Source of the DNA: a virus
Length of the DNA: 51,616 bases
Strand: one strand, 5' to 3'
IMG/VR virus record: IMGVR_UViG_3300030450_002212
Location: 1-51,616 of that record
This document shows, one piece after another, positions 38,768 through 47,240 of this stretch. The notes beneath the pieces are model-generated. The model saw only the letters and a program-made list of their open reading frames with translations, searched no databases and was not told where the DNA came from. The position numbers were made by a program, and so were the translations under genes. How positions within the stretch are numbered: the first letter of the stretch is position 1; each line of letters opens with the position of its first letter.

Positions 38768-39246
38768 TGCTGTCACTTTTTGGAAGCCTCTTGGGCTTCG
38801 GAACTTCATTCCTCCCCACGCTCTTGGGTTTCTTCGAGCAGGGACAGAAAAATCGTCACCAATTAAAATTATTGGAGGCTCAGGCAAAGCATGCAGAGGT
38901 CCTAAGTCAATTGAAACTTGAAGAGCTCGACGCAGCAGCTGATGTAGAAGAATCTCGTTCTATCTACGAACATGCTGCTCAACTTGCTAGAAGTAATAAG
39001 TCTTCCTTTATATCTGCACTACAAGCATCCGTGCGACCCGTCGTTACTTATTTCTTTTTCATACTGTTTGGTATTATTAAGGGATTGGCAGTTTATGTTG
39101 CTGTAATAGAAGGTGACGATGTAAGCCAGGCTATATTGAATAGCTGGGACGAGGAATCAAAAATTTTATTTTCGACCATAATTTCGTTCTGGTTTGGGCA
39201 ACGGGGCATGAAATCAATCAGAAAGGCAAGAAATGGCAAAAGCTAA
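38767..39246 (+). CDS. Holin of the GTA three-helix type
   Basis: A 159-residue protein: a hydrophobic start (FGSLLGFGTSFLPTLLGFF), a long charged helix (RHQLKLLEAQAKHAEVLSQL), then two more membrane segments (VVTYFFFILFGIIKGLAVYV and ILFSTIISFWFGQRGMK). This order matches the GTA_holin_3TM family. It would form the membrane lesion in lysis; no endolysin was recognised nearby. Confidence 0.75.
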   Translation: MLSLFGSLLGFGTSFLPTLLGFFEQGQKNRHQLKLLEAQAKHAEVLSQLKLEELDAAADVEESRSIYEHAAQLARSNKSSFISALQASVRPVVTYFFFILFGIIKGLAVYVAVIEGDDVSQAILNSWDEESKILFSTIISFWFGQRGMKSIRKARNGKS

Positions 39247-39436
39247 GACAAAAAAAACTACTAAGAAAGCACCAGCTAAGAAGAGAGCTAGGAACTCTAA
39301 AGGGCATTATGTCCCCGATGATCCAAAGACTCCAAATAATGAAGCATATGGAGAAAAACCAGCTTCTAAAACTAGGTGGTTAATCCCAGTATTGGTGATT
39401 TTAGGAGTTATTGCAGTGTTATTTATCACTGGTTAA
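39233..39436 (+). CDS. 67-aa basic protein with C-terminal membrane helix
   Basis: Lys/Ala-rich start (KTKKTTKKAPAKKRARNS), GHYVPDDPKTPNNEAYGEKP, then one membrane segment (WLIPVLVILGVIAVLFITG). It overlaps the holin by 14 bases. This type recurs in marine phages near lysis genes; role unknown. Confidence 0.65.
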   Translation: MAKAKTKKTTKKAPAKKRARNSKGHYVPDDPKTPNNEAYGEKPASKTRWLIPVLVILGVIAVLFITG

Positions 39437-39525
39437 TTATTTCTAAAATAAATACTATTTATTCATCTTATTTAGTTGATTAATGTAATGATAGGTATAT
39501 AACACTCTTAACTAAAGGGTGTTAA

Positions 39526-39591
39526 ATGCTTAATTTTATTACAATAATATCATTTTCGACTGTTGCTCTTTGTGTATCTCAACTGATATAG
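39526..39591 (+). CDS. 21-aa hydrophobic micropeptide (MLNF type)
   Basis: MLNFITIISFSTVALCVSQL I, preceded by a hairpin AACACTC/GGGTGTT and no strong SD. Its start resembles the 36628 micropeptide. Weak support. The rest of 39437-39638 holds no gene. Confidence 0.3.
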   Translation: MLNFITIISFSTVALCVSQLI

Positions 39592-39618
39592 TCAATATTT
39601 AGTTGCATAAATATTAAA

Positions 39619-39633
39619 CCTACTATATGTAGG
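39619..39633 (+). promoter_or_regulatory. SD-covering hairpin before the HNH gene
   Basis: CCTAC-TATAT-GTAGG, a perfect 5-bp stem. The AGG that would act as SD for the ATG at 39639 is inside its 3' arm. Confidence 0.5.
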
Positions 39634-39638
39634 AATTT

Positions 39639-40127
39639 ATGGAGAGTTTACGCAAGTGTAATATATGCGAATCAACTAAACCTATTGAATCATTTGAAAA
39701 AATGTATTCAAGGAAAGGTTCTCCTTGCTACCGCAGGACATGCATGAAGTGTAATAGAGTTGAAAGAAATAAAAAAACTAATAAAAGTCCTTTATCTTTT
39801 TTAAGAAGAAACTTCACACAATTACGATCTGCTAGAAAAATCAAAGGTGAAAAAACTTGGGACTTATTATGGCATGATGTTGTAGAAAAATGGACTAGCT
39901 GTGAAGGTAAGTGCGAAGTGAGCGGAGTAAAGATGACACATCTTCGAGACGGTAGTGGAAAAAAATTATATACAAATGTTTCAATAGATAGAATAGATAA
40001 TGATATAGGTTATAATAAAGAAAATATTCGTTTAGTATGTTGGGCAGTTAATAGTATGAAACACAGCATGTCAGACACGGAATTAATGTTATGGGTATCG
40101 AGAATACATGAAACAAGCAGAAGTTGA
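39639..40127 (+). CDS. HNH endonuclease next to terL
   Basis: A 162-residue protein. N-terminal zinc site C7/C10 and C35/C38 (CNIC, CMKC), a basic centre, then an HNH core: CEVSGVKMTH, VSIDRIDNDIGYNKENI and VCWAVN, with D117, R118, D120, N129 and C134 in the usual places. It overlaps terL by 20 bases. HNH genes beside terminases either take part in packaging cleavage or are free-standing homing genes; its own hairpin-controlled start favours the latter. Confidence 0.85.
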   Translation: MESLRKCNICESTKPIESFEKMYSRKGSPCYRRTCMKCNRVERNKKTNKSPLSFLRRNFTQLRSARKIKGEKTWDLLWHDVVEKWTSCEGKCEVSGVKMTHLRDGSGKKLYTNVSIDRIDNDIGYNKENIRLVCWAVNSMKHSMSDTELMLWVSRIHETSRS

Positions 40128-41589
40128 TTACAGTAGTTTAGACGAAGAACAAGTTCGTTACGCTCTTCAGTTAGAAGAGAGATTAAATTTCTTGGAAGAA
40201 AAGGATGCTGCTCGTAATGACTTTTTAACTTATGTAAGAAAATTATGGCCCGATTTTATTGAAAGCAGTCATCACAAAATTTATGCAAAAAAATTACAAG
40301 ACATAGCGTCTGGTAAATTAAAAAGATTAATTATTAATATGCCACCTCGACACACGAAGTCTGAGTTTGCATCAATATATTTTCCATCATACATGTTAGG
40401 TTTGAATCCTAAATTAAAAATAATTCAAGCAACACATACAACGGAACTTGCTACAGGTTTCGGTCGTAAGTGTAAAATGCTTGTTGATACTCCAGATTAT
40501 AAAACCGTCTTTCCAGAAACAAAAGTTTCCCCTGAGTCTAAAGCCGCTGGGCGTTGGGCAACTACAAAAGGTGGTGAATATTTTGCGGCGGGGGTTGGTG
40601 CAGCGATCACGGGTCGTGGTGCTGACCTCCTTGTTATTGACGATCCTCATTCTGAGCAAGATGCTTTATCTGCTTCGGCAATGGAGAATTGTTATGAGTG
40701 GTATACTTCCGGTCCAAGACAAAGACTTCAACCAGGAGGTCGTATTGTTATTGTTATGACACGATGGTCAACCAAAGATTTGACAGCAGAGGTATTAAAA
40801 AAACAAGGCGAAGAAAATGCAGACCATTGGGAGGTCGTAGAGTTCCCTGCAATATTTGAAGATGGAAATATTTTATGGCCCAACTTCTGGTCTGAAGAAG
40901 AATTGTTAAAAGTTAAAACTTCCCTTCCTGTTTCTAAATGGAATGCCCAGTGGTTACAGCAACCTACAATGGAAGAAGGTGCTATCATTAAAAGAGAGTG
41001 GTGGCAAATTTGGGAAGATGACGATCCACCAGACTGTGAATATATATTGCAATCATATGATACTGCGTTTTTAAAATCTGAAACTGCTGACTACAGTGCA
41101 ATAAGCACTTGGGGTGTATTTTATCCTAATGATGATGATGGTCCTCGTGTTATATTATTAGATTGCTGTAAAGGTCGATGGGAATTTCCTGAGTTAAAAA
41201 AGATAGCTATGGACTCATATTCTGAGCATAAACCTGATATAGTTTTGATAGAGGCTAAGGCTTCTGGACTTCCTTTAACTCAGGAGTTGAGAAATATGGG
41301 GATTCCTGTTATAAATTTTACACCAGGTGGGCGACGCTCTGGACAAGATAAAGTTTCAAGAGTCCATGCATGTGCACCTATGTTTGAGTCTGGTCTTGTA
41401 TGGCGACCAGAATATCAATGGGCGGAAGAGATGGCTGAAGAATGTGCATCCTTTCCATTCGGAGAAAATGATGACTTGGTAGATTCCATGTCGCAGGCTA
41501 TACTACGGTTTCGTGAAGGTGGCTTTGTTAGGCATCCAAGCGATGAAATCTGGGACGAAGATCGTCCCCTTAAAAAGGAGTATTATTAA
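40108..41589 (+). CDS. terL: Terminase large subunit
   Basis: A 493-residue packaging motor and nuclease. ATPase part: Walker A-like MPPRHTKSE at 78-86, Walker B LLVIDDP at 174-180, coupling motif VMTRWSTKD at about 217. Nuclease part (RNase H fold): Asp318 in SYDTA, Glu382 in IEAKASG and Asp456 in ENDDLVDS. It pairs with the small subunit 9.4 kb upstream and feeds DNA through the portal. Confidence 0.95.
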   Translation: MKQAEVDYSSLDEEQVRYALQLEERLNFLEEKDAARNDFLTYVRKLWPDFIESSHHKIYAKKLQDIASGKLKRLIINMPPRHTKSEFASIYFPSYMLGLNPKLKIIQATHTTELATGFGRKCKMLVDTPDYKTVFPETKVSPESKAAGRWATTKGGEYFAAGVGAAITGRGADLLVIDDPHSEQDALSASAMENCYEWYTSGPRQRLQPGGRIVIVMTRWSTKDLTAEVLKKQGEENADHWEVVEFPAIFEDGNILWPNFWSEEELLKVKTSLPVSKWNAQWLQQPTMEEGAIIKREWWQIWEDDDPPDCEYILQSYDTAFLKSETADYSAISTWGVFYPNDDDGPRVILLDCCKGRWEFPELKKIAMDSYSEHKPDIVLIEAKASGLPLTQELRNMGIPVINFTPGGRRSGQDKVSRVHACAPMFESGLVWRPEYQWAEEMAEECASFPFGENDDLVDSMSQAILRFREGGFVRHPSDEIWDEDRPLKKEYY

Positions 41590-41590
41590 A

Positions 41591-41803
41591 ATGCCAAAAG
41601 TAGGAAAAAAACATTTCCCTTATACTGAAGAAGGGTATGCACAAGCTGCGGCTCATGCAGATAAAACCGGTAAGAATATTGAAACTGGTTATTCATCAGG
41701 TGGGGAAGTAAAATATGTTAAAGTTCCAGAAGGTCCAGGTGGCGGTACCATGAAGGGTATGGGTGCTGCAACTAAGGGCGGTAAGTTTCAAGGAACTTTT
41801 TAA
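41591..41803 (+). CDS. 70-aa basic Gly-rich protein
   Basis: Starts MPKVGKKHFPYTEEGYAQAA and ends in a Gly/Lys tail (PGGGTMKGMGAATKGGKFQG). An earlier in-frame start would lie inside terL; the ATG at 41591 right after its stop is the better choice. Small proteins of this kind precede portal genes in many marine podoviruses. Confidence 0.65.
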   Translation: MPKVGKKHFPYTEEGYAQAAAHADKTGKNIETGYSSGGEVKYVKVPEGPGGGTMKGMGAATKGGKFQGTF

Positions 41804-41817
41804 TATAAGGAAATAAC

Positions 41818-44337
41818 ATGGCTGAGAATCCATTTGGACAAGGTGGTCCGGAACAAGAGGAACTTCCTATTGAGGGAAATCCTATTGACACTGCTGAAGT
41901 TCCGCCTGCTCTTGCAGAGGCAATAGCAAGTGGTGAAATGACAGAACTAGAAGATGGTTCTGTAGAAGTTGGTGAATTTGTAGAAGAAGAATTTGCTCCA
42001 GATCAAATTCCATTTGATGCTAATTTAGCAGAATATATGGAAGAAGGAGATTTAGGTCCAATATCTTCTGATTTAGTGAGTGCAGTAGAAAGTGATATTG
42101 ACGCTCGTGAAGATTGGGAAAAGATTTATGAGAAAGGTTTAAACCTTTTAGGTGTAGAAGAAGATGATAGAAGTGAACCATTTGAGGGGGCTTCTGGTGT
42201 TACTCATCCTGTACTAGCTGAAAGTGTTACTCAATTCCAAGCACAAGCCTATAAAGAATTATTACCGGCAGGTGGACCTGTTCGTGTAGATATAATAGGC
42301 GATCCTAATCCAGAAACAGAAAAACAAGCACAAAGAGTTCAAGATTATATGAACTTCCAAATTTGTTACAAGATGGAAGAGTATGACCCAGAACTTGATC
42401 AATTGTTATTCTACCTACCTTTGAGCGGCTCAGCTTTTAAAAAGGTTTATTATGACGAAACGAAACAAAGGCCAGTGGCTCGATTTGTTCCTAGTGAGGA
42501 TATTATTGTGCCTTACAGCTCTGTCGATTTGGCAAACGCTGTTCGCCTAACACATAGACTGAAGATGACAGGAAATGAAGTTCGTAAACTTCAAGTTGCT
42601 GGTATCTACAGAGATGTTCCTGTTCGACCAACACATGTCTATTCTGATTTAGAAGAGACTATTGAAAAAGTATCTGGAGAATCTGCTACCAGTACTTATG
42701 AAGATGATGAGTTAGAGATTTATGAAATACATACTTTCTTAGACTTAGAAGGTTTTGAAGATGTTGGACAAGACGGAGAACCTACAGGAATTAAAATTCC
42801 TTATATAGTAACTATTGATGTTGGTTCATCAAACATACTTGCTATTAGAAGAAACTATCAAGAACAAGACCCACAAAAAACTCCTAACCAATATTTTGTA
42901 CATTACAAATTTTTACCTGGTCTAGGATTCTACGGATTTGGTTTACCACATATTATTGGAAACCTTTCTCGTTCCGCTACATCTATTCTTCGTCAGTTAA
43001 TTGACGCTGGAACATTAGCGAACTTACCAGCTGGTTTTAAAGCTAGAGGTATTAGGGTTAGAGATGAATCTGATCCATTACAACCTGGTGAGTTTAGAGA
43101 TATTGATGCTCCAGGCGGAGATTTGAGAGCGTCTATTATACCACTACCATTTAAAGAACCATCTGGAACTTTATTACAGTTATTAGGAATAATAGTTGAA
43201 AGCGGTAAGAGATTTGCATCTGTTGCCGACATGCCTTTAGCAGAACAGAATAGTGCACCAGTAGGTTCTACTGTTGCAATGCTAGAGCGTGGCACTAAGA
43301 TTATGTCAGCTATTCACAAAAGATTACACTATGCACAGAAGGTAGAGTTTAATCTTTTAGCTGAATTATTCCGTGATTATATGCCGCCAACATATCCATA
43401 TGAAGTAGGTGGTGGCGATCCAAATATTAAAGAAGCAGACTTTGATGACAGAATTGATGTTATGCCTGTATCAGACCCTAACATTTTTTCAACAGCTCAA
43501 AGAATTGCTATTGCTCAAACAAGTTTACAGCTCGTTCAATCGAACCCACAAGTTCATGGCCCTGGTGGAATGTATGAAGCATATAAAAGAATGTACGAAG
43601 CGTTGGGCGTGCGTAATATTGAAAAGGTATTACCACCTCCTCCACAACCTCAACCGACAGACCCTGCTATTGAAAATGCGAAAGCTATACAAGGGCAGGG
43701 ACTACAGGCGTTTCCAAAACAAGATCATCAGGCTCACATTGAAACTCATCTAACATTTATGAGAACACCTGCGGTTATGGCAAATATAAATATTATTGGT
43801 CTTCTTACTTCACATATATATGAACATGTTGCTTTACAAGCTAGAGAATTAGTAGAGGCAGAGTTTGGTCCTAAGTTACAAGAATTACAACAACAGTATC
43901 AAGGTCAAATCCCAGAAGAGATTATGCAACAAATTCAAGCAGAAATAGAAAACGAAGTAGCTCAGAGAATTTCGGAATTAGCAGCTAACTTATCTGAAGT
44001 TCTTGCACCAGGAGATGGCGAAGACCCACTTGTAGAAATACGAAAACAAGAACTAGCATTACAGGGTGCACGATTACAGCAAGATGCAAAAGAGTTTGAA
44101 ACGAATACAGTTATAAAAACTCAACAAGATCAGATAAACAATGAATTAACAGCACAAAGAAATTCTATTTCACAACAAACTGCTGATGAAAGAACGCAAG
44201 TTGCGAGAGAAAGAATAGACGCTCAAGAAGAAATGGCAGCGTCAAGAATTGCTATTGAGCTAGAAAAACTTAATAAAGAAAGAGTTCAAGAAGCAATTGA
44301 TGTTAAACGATTGAGAGATTTATCTCAAAGAAATTAG
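41818..44337 (+). CDS. Portal protein
   Basis: An 839-residue portal. After an acidic N-terminus, the core runs from about residue 80 (DIDAREDWEKIYEKGLNLLG) through GFGLPHIIGNLSRSATSILR and VGSTVAMLERGTKIM, with a Gln/Glu-rich helical C-terminus of about 150 residues, the barrel or extended crown. It follows terL and precedes the co-chaperonin and scaffold, as expected for the head module. Confidence 0.88.
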   Translation: MAENPFGQGGPEQEELPIEGNPIDTAEVPPALAEAIASGEMTELEDGSVEVGEFVEEEFAPDQIPFDANLAEYMEEGDLGPISSDLVSAVESDIDAREDWEKIYEKGLNLLGVEEDDRSEPFEGASGVTHPVLAESVTQFQAQAYKELLPAGGPVRVDIIGDPNPETEKQAQRVQDYMNFQICYKMEEYDPELDQLLFYLPLSGSAFKKVYYDETKQRPVARFVPSEDIIVPYSSVDLANAVRLTHRLKMTGNEVRKLQVAGIYRDVPVRPTHVYSDLEETIEKVSGESATSTYEDDELEIYEIHTFLDLEGFEDVGQDGEPTGIKIPYIVTIDVGSSNILAIRRNYQEQDPQKTPNQYFVHYKFLPGLGFYGFGLPHIIGNLSRSATSILRQLIDAGTLANLPAGFKARGIRVRDESDPLQPGEFRDIDAPGGDLRASIIPLPFKEPSGTLLQLLGIIVESGKRFASVADMPLAEQNSAPVGSTVAMLERGTKIMSAIHKRLHYAQKVEFNLLAELFRDYMPPTYPYEVGGGDPNIKEADFDDRIDVMPVSDPNIFSTAQRIAIAQTSLQLVQSNPQVHGPGGMYEAYKRMYEALGVRNIEKVLPPPPQPQPTDPAIENAKAIQGQGLQAFPKQDHQAHIETHLTFMRTPAVMANINIIGLLTSHIYEHVALQARELVEAEFGPKLQELQQQYQGQIPEEIMQQIQAEIENEVAQRISELAANLSEVLAPGDGEDPLVEIRKQELALQGARLQQDAKEFETNTVIKTQQDQINNELTAQRNSISQQTADERTQVARERIDAQEEMAASRIAIELEKLNKERVQEAIDVKRLRDLSQRN

Positions 44338-44346
44338 GAGACTAAG

Positions 44347-44451
44347 ATGGCTGAAGAAAAGAAAACTAAAGCTAAATCTAAAGCAAAAAGCAAAGACCCA
44401 CTAGGTAGAGTTGGTCTTGTTAGAGCTGTTAGAACAGCAACCAAAAAATAA
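44347..44451 (+). CDS. 34-aa very basic small protein
   Basis: MAEEKKTKAKSKAKSKDPLG and RVGLVRAVRTATKK. TAGGAG lies about 6 bases upstream of the ATG. Short and lysine-rich; possibly a DNA-binding or capsid-internal peptide. Confidence 0.5.
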   Translation: MAEEKKTKAKSKAKSKDPLGRVGLVRAVRTATKK

Positions 44452-44475
44452 TTATTTTTTAAGAGGAGAAAAAAA

Positions 44476-44676
44476 ATGGTTGATGGGGTTGAATTAATCC
44501 AAAAAATATTACATATTATCCGTGAACAAAAGGAGAGTGTTCACGATAAAGTAACTTCAGGGAACTGCAAAGATTGGGAAGCATATCGGTCGTGCATAGG
44601 TCAATTACAGAGTCTGGCTTATGTGGAGCAAGAGATAATCGCTCTGGTGTCACAGGAGGATAGTGACGATGGCTAA
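44476..44676 (+). CDS. 66-aa hypothetical helical protein
   Basis: VELIQKILHIIREQKESVHD followed by CKDWEAYRSCIGQLQSLAYV: two helices with two cysteines. Strong SD (AAGAGGAG). Often seen in this position of marine phage head modules; function unknown. Confidence 0.65.
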   Translation: MVDGVELIQKILHIIREQKESVHDKVTSGNCKDWEAYRSCIGQLQSLAYVEQEIIALVSQEDSDDG

Positions 44677-45157
44677 AACTAAACTTTATGTACCTGATAG
44701 GTATGCCGATAAAAAAGTGGAGAAGAAAGTAGAAAAGGAAGAGAAGCCTGAACTACAAGTATCCGATGCTTACACTGAAGAAAACAAAAGAATACTTGAT
44801 CCAAGTCTTCTTAAAAAATCCGCAAAAGAAAGAATACCGCAACCCACAGGATATCGTGTGGTGCTAATGCCTTTCCAAGGATTTGAAAAATCTAAAGGTG
44901 GCATTGTTATTCCCGACGAGACACGAGAAAGAGAATCTTTAGCTACGGTCGTAGCTTATGTGGTCAAACTAGGCCCTGATGCTTACAAAGATAAAAAGAA
45001 ATTCCCTAACGGAGCTTACTGTAAAGAAGGCGAGTGGGTAATTATTAGTAAGTACGCTGGAACAAGAATTAAACTTGAAGATGGTGAAATCAGGATTTTA
45101 AATGATGACGAGATTCTTGGAACTATCTTGGAACCAACTGATGTTTTTACAATATAG
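44669..45157 (+). CDS. GroES-like co-chaperonin
   Basis: A 162-residue protein with a charged 50-residue extension and then a Cpn10-type domain: PTGYRVVLMPFQGFEKSKGG, a mobile-loop-like IVIPDETRERESLA, VAYVVKLGPDAY and a C-terminal KLEDGEIRILNDDEILGTIL. I chose the ATG at 44669 because AGGAGG sits 9 bases before it; a GTG two codons earlier is in frame. T4 gp31 is the precedent: a phage GroES replacement that lets host GroEL fold the capsid protein. No GroEL gene is present. The position before scaffold and capsid supports this role. Confidence 0.8.
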   Translation: MAKTKLYVPDRYADKKVEKKVEKEEKPELQVSDAYTEENKRILDPSLLKKSAKERIPQPTGYRVVLMPFQGFEKSKGGIVIPDETRERESLATVVAYVVKLGPDAYKDKKKFPNGAYCKEGEWVIISKYAGTRIKLEDGEIRILNDDEILGTILEPTDVFTI

Positions 45158-45166
45158 GAGTGTCTA

Positions 45167-46096
45167 ATGAATGATGAAACAGAAGAAGCAAAAATAGTTG
45201 AGGTTGAAGAAGAACTTACTATTGACGAAAGCCAACCGGCTATAGTTGATGTTAGTGGTACGGAAACTGAAGCTACTGGTGAGCCCGTCTCTCAAGGATT
45301 AAGTGAAGAAGAACTTGATAAAAGAAGAGATAAAACCCAGAAAAGAATCAATAAACTTGTTGCTCAACGAAAAGAGTCCGAAGAAAGAGAAGCTGCTGCT
45401 TTACAATTTGCTCAACAGCAAAAAACAGAAGCTGACGCTTTAAGAGGACAACTTACAAATTTAAATACAGGTTACAGTGCAGAAGCATCTAGCAGAATTG
45501 ATTCTCAAGAATCTCAAGCTAAAGCTGCTTTTAAAGAAGCATATGAAGCTGGTGAAGTTGATAAAATGGCTGATGCTCAGCAAGTAATGGCTAAGATTGC
45601 AATTGAAAAAGAAAGATTAAGAATTTTCAAAGGTAATCAAGAAAAACAACAACAAGTAAGACAGGCACAACAACAATATCAACAACAGGCTGGTGCTCAA
45701 CAACAACAAGATTATGCTCCTCAACCTCAACCAGATGCAAAAGCAGTTGATTGGGCTGAGAGAGATGAGAATAATTGGTTTGGAAAAGATCGTGCTATGA
45801 CAGCTACGGCTTTTACAATTCACCAACAGCTTGTTGAGGAAGAAGGATTTGATCCAAATACTGATGACTATTATTCAGAAATTGATAAAAGGATTAGAAC
45901 TGAATTTCCGCATAAATTTGAAGGGAAAACTACCCGTACTCAGACAGTCGCTCCAGTATCACAAGGAAAGACTAGCCAAAAGAGTAAAAAAAGTGTTAAA
46001 TTAACCCCAGCACAAATTTCTGTAGCTAAAAAACTTGGCGTACCGCTAGATGCATACGCTAAAGAAGTTGCAAAAATTGATGCAAGAAATTCATAG
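45167..46096 (+). CDS. Capsid scaffolding protein
   Basis: A 309-residue protein: acidic N-terminus, long Gln/Glu/Lys coiled-coil centre (EELDKRRDKTQKRINKLVAQ; Gln-rich stretch near 165-190) and a basic C-terminal segment (KSKKSVKLTPAQISVAKKLG) able to bind the capsid lattice. Composition and position between portal and capsid are typical of scaffolds. Confidence 0.75.
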   Translation: MNDETEEAKIVEVEEELTIDESQPAIVDVSGTETEATGEPVSQGLSEEELDKRRDKTQKRINKLVAQRKESEEREAAALQFAQQQKTEADALRGQLTNLNTGYSAEASSRIDSQESQAKAAFKEAYEAGEVDKMADAQQVMAKIAIEKERLRIFKGNQEKQQQVRQAQQQYQQQAGAQQQQDYAPQPQPDAKAVDWAERDENNWFGKDRAMTATAFTIHQQLVEEEGFDPNTDDYYSEIDKRIRTEFPHKFEGKTTRTQTVAPVSQGKTSQKSKKSVKLTPAQISVAKKLGVPLDAYAKEVAKIDARNS

Positions 46097-46102
46097 AGGT
46101 AT

Positions 46103-46609
46103 ATGATGTCAGAAGAAAATAACGAATACGAATTTATAGATGCAGAAGCCAAAGAGGCTACTGCAACAGATAGAAACGCTCGGTCAACAGACACAAGAGC
46201 CTCTAGCGAACGCCCCGTGCAATGGCGGCCACCCAATAAATTGCACGCCCCAACCCCACCCGCTGGTTATGTCCATAGATGGATTAGAGCCGAAGTTCTA
46301 GGTTATGATGATAAGAATAATATTCATTCAAGAATGACCGAAGGTTATGAACTCGTGCGTTCAGATGAGTATGAGGGTAGCGTCTTTCCAACTGTCGAGG
46401 ATGGTAAATATACCGGAGTCATTGGTGTAGGCGGTTTACTTCTGGCAAGAATACCAGAAGAGTTCGTTGAACAACGCAAACAATATTACGCTAATCGTGC
46501 TAAACAGCAGATGCAAGCGGTTGATAATGATTGGATGCGTGACAACAATCCCGCAATGCCTAAATTTGAGGCAGAGCGGAGTTCAAAAGTAACCTTTGGT
46601 TCTAAATAA
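46103..46609 (+). CDS. Head-module protein, unknown function
   Basis: A 168-residue protein with an acidic disordered start and a conserved-looking domain (PVQWRPPNKLHAPTPPAGYV, HRWIRAEVLGYDDKNN). A double ATG (46103 or 46106) follows AGAGG. I have seen this domain repeatedly beside scaffold genes of marine phages; no assigned role. Confidence 0.65.
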   Translation: MMSEENNEYEFIDAEAKEATATDRNARSTDTRASSERPVQWRPPNKLHAPTPPAGYVHRWIRAEVLGYDDKNNIHSRMTEGYELVRSDEYEGSVFPTVEDGKYTGVIGVGGLLLARIPEEFVEQRKQYYANRAKQQMQAVDNDWMRDNNPAMPKFEAERSSKVTFGSK

Positions 46610-46638
46610 ATAGAATCAAAATCTAATAGGAGTAGCTA

Positions 46639-47229
46639 ATGGCTAACAAAGATGCTCCATTTGGGTTAAGACCCGCTGCCTTACTTGGCGGTGGTGCTTA
46701 CACCGGCGGTCAAAGAGAATATGAAATATCAAATGCTGATACCACTAAGATTTATCAAGGTGATATCGTAAAAGGTTTAACGACTGGATATATCAAAAGA
46801 ATGGCTGCCGCTGATGGTGGACTTGTAGTGGGCGTATTTAATGGGTGCCAATTTACAGATTCATCAACAGGAAAACCTAGATGGTCAAACTATTGGATTG
46901 GTGATAGTGCAGTGACTAGCACTGTTAAGGCTTATGTAGTAGACGATCCTCATATCATTTGTGAAGTGCAAGCAGACGCTGCATTCACTATAGCTGGCGT
47001 TTTCGCTAACTATGATATTGTGGATAATACTGGTACAGGAGATGCTAACAGTGGTATTTCATATGCAGAGCTAGATGTAGGAACAGCAGCAACAACTGCG
47101 ACCCTTCCTCTAAAAGCTCTTGCAGTATCTACCGATCCTGACAATGATGATACAGGTTCTACAAACACTAATGTTGTAGCCCTTATCAACAACCATTTCG
47201 CTTCTGCTGGTACAACTGGCTTAAATTAG
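46639..47229 (+). CDS. Capsid-associated (decoration-type) structural protein
   Basis: A 196-residue beta-rich protein: PFGLRPAALLGGGAYTGGQR, then YEISNADTTKIYQGDIVKGL and a Thr/Ala-rich end. Such proteins directly upstream of the major capsid gene are usually decoration or head-stabilising proteins. SD TAGGAG. Confidence 0.65.
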   Translation: MANKDAPFGLRPAALLGGGAYTGGQREYEISNADTTKIYQGDIVKGLTTGYIKRMAAADGGLVVGVFNGCQFTDSSTGKPRWSNYWIGDSAVTSTVKAYVVDDPHIICEVQADAAFTIAGVFANYDIVDNTGTGDANSGISYAELDVGTAATTATLPLKALAVSTDPDNDDTGSTNTNVVALINNHFASAGTTGLN

Positions 47230-47240
47230 GGAGATAAACA

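Noticed and set aside
38444-39436. Endolysin in the lysis region
   Set aside because: All frames here are membrane or lipoprotein genes; no muramidase, amidase or peptidase motif is visible.
41513-41590. Longer start for the small gene before the portal
   Set aside because: The extra 26 codons would lie wholly inside terL in another frame; ATG at 41591 follows directly after the terL stop.
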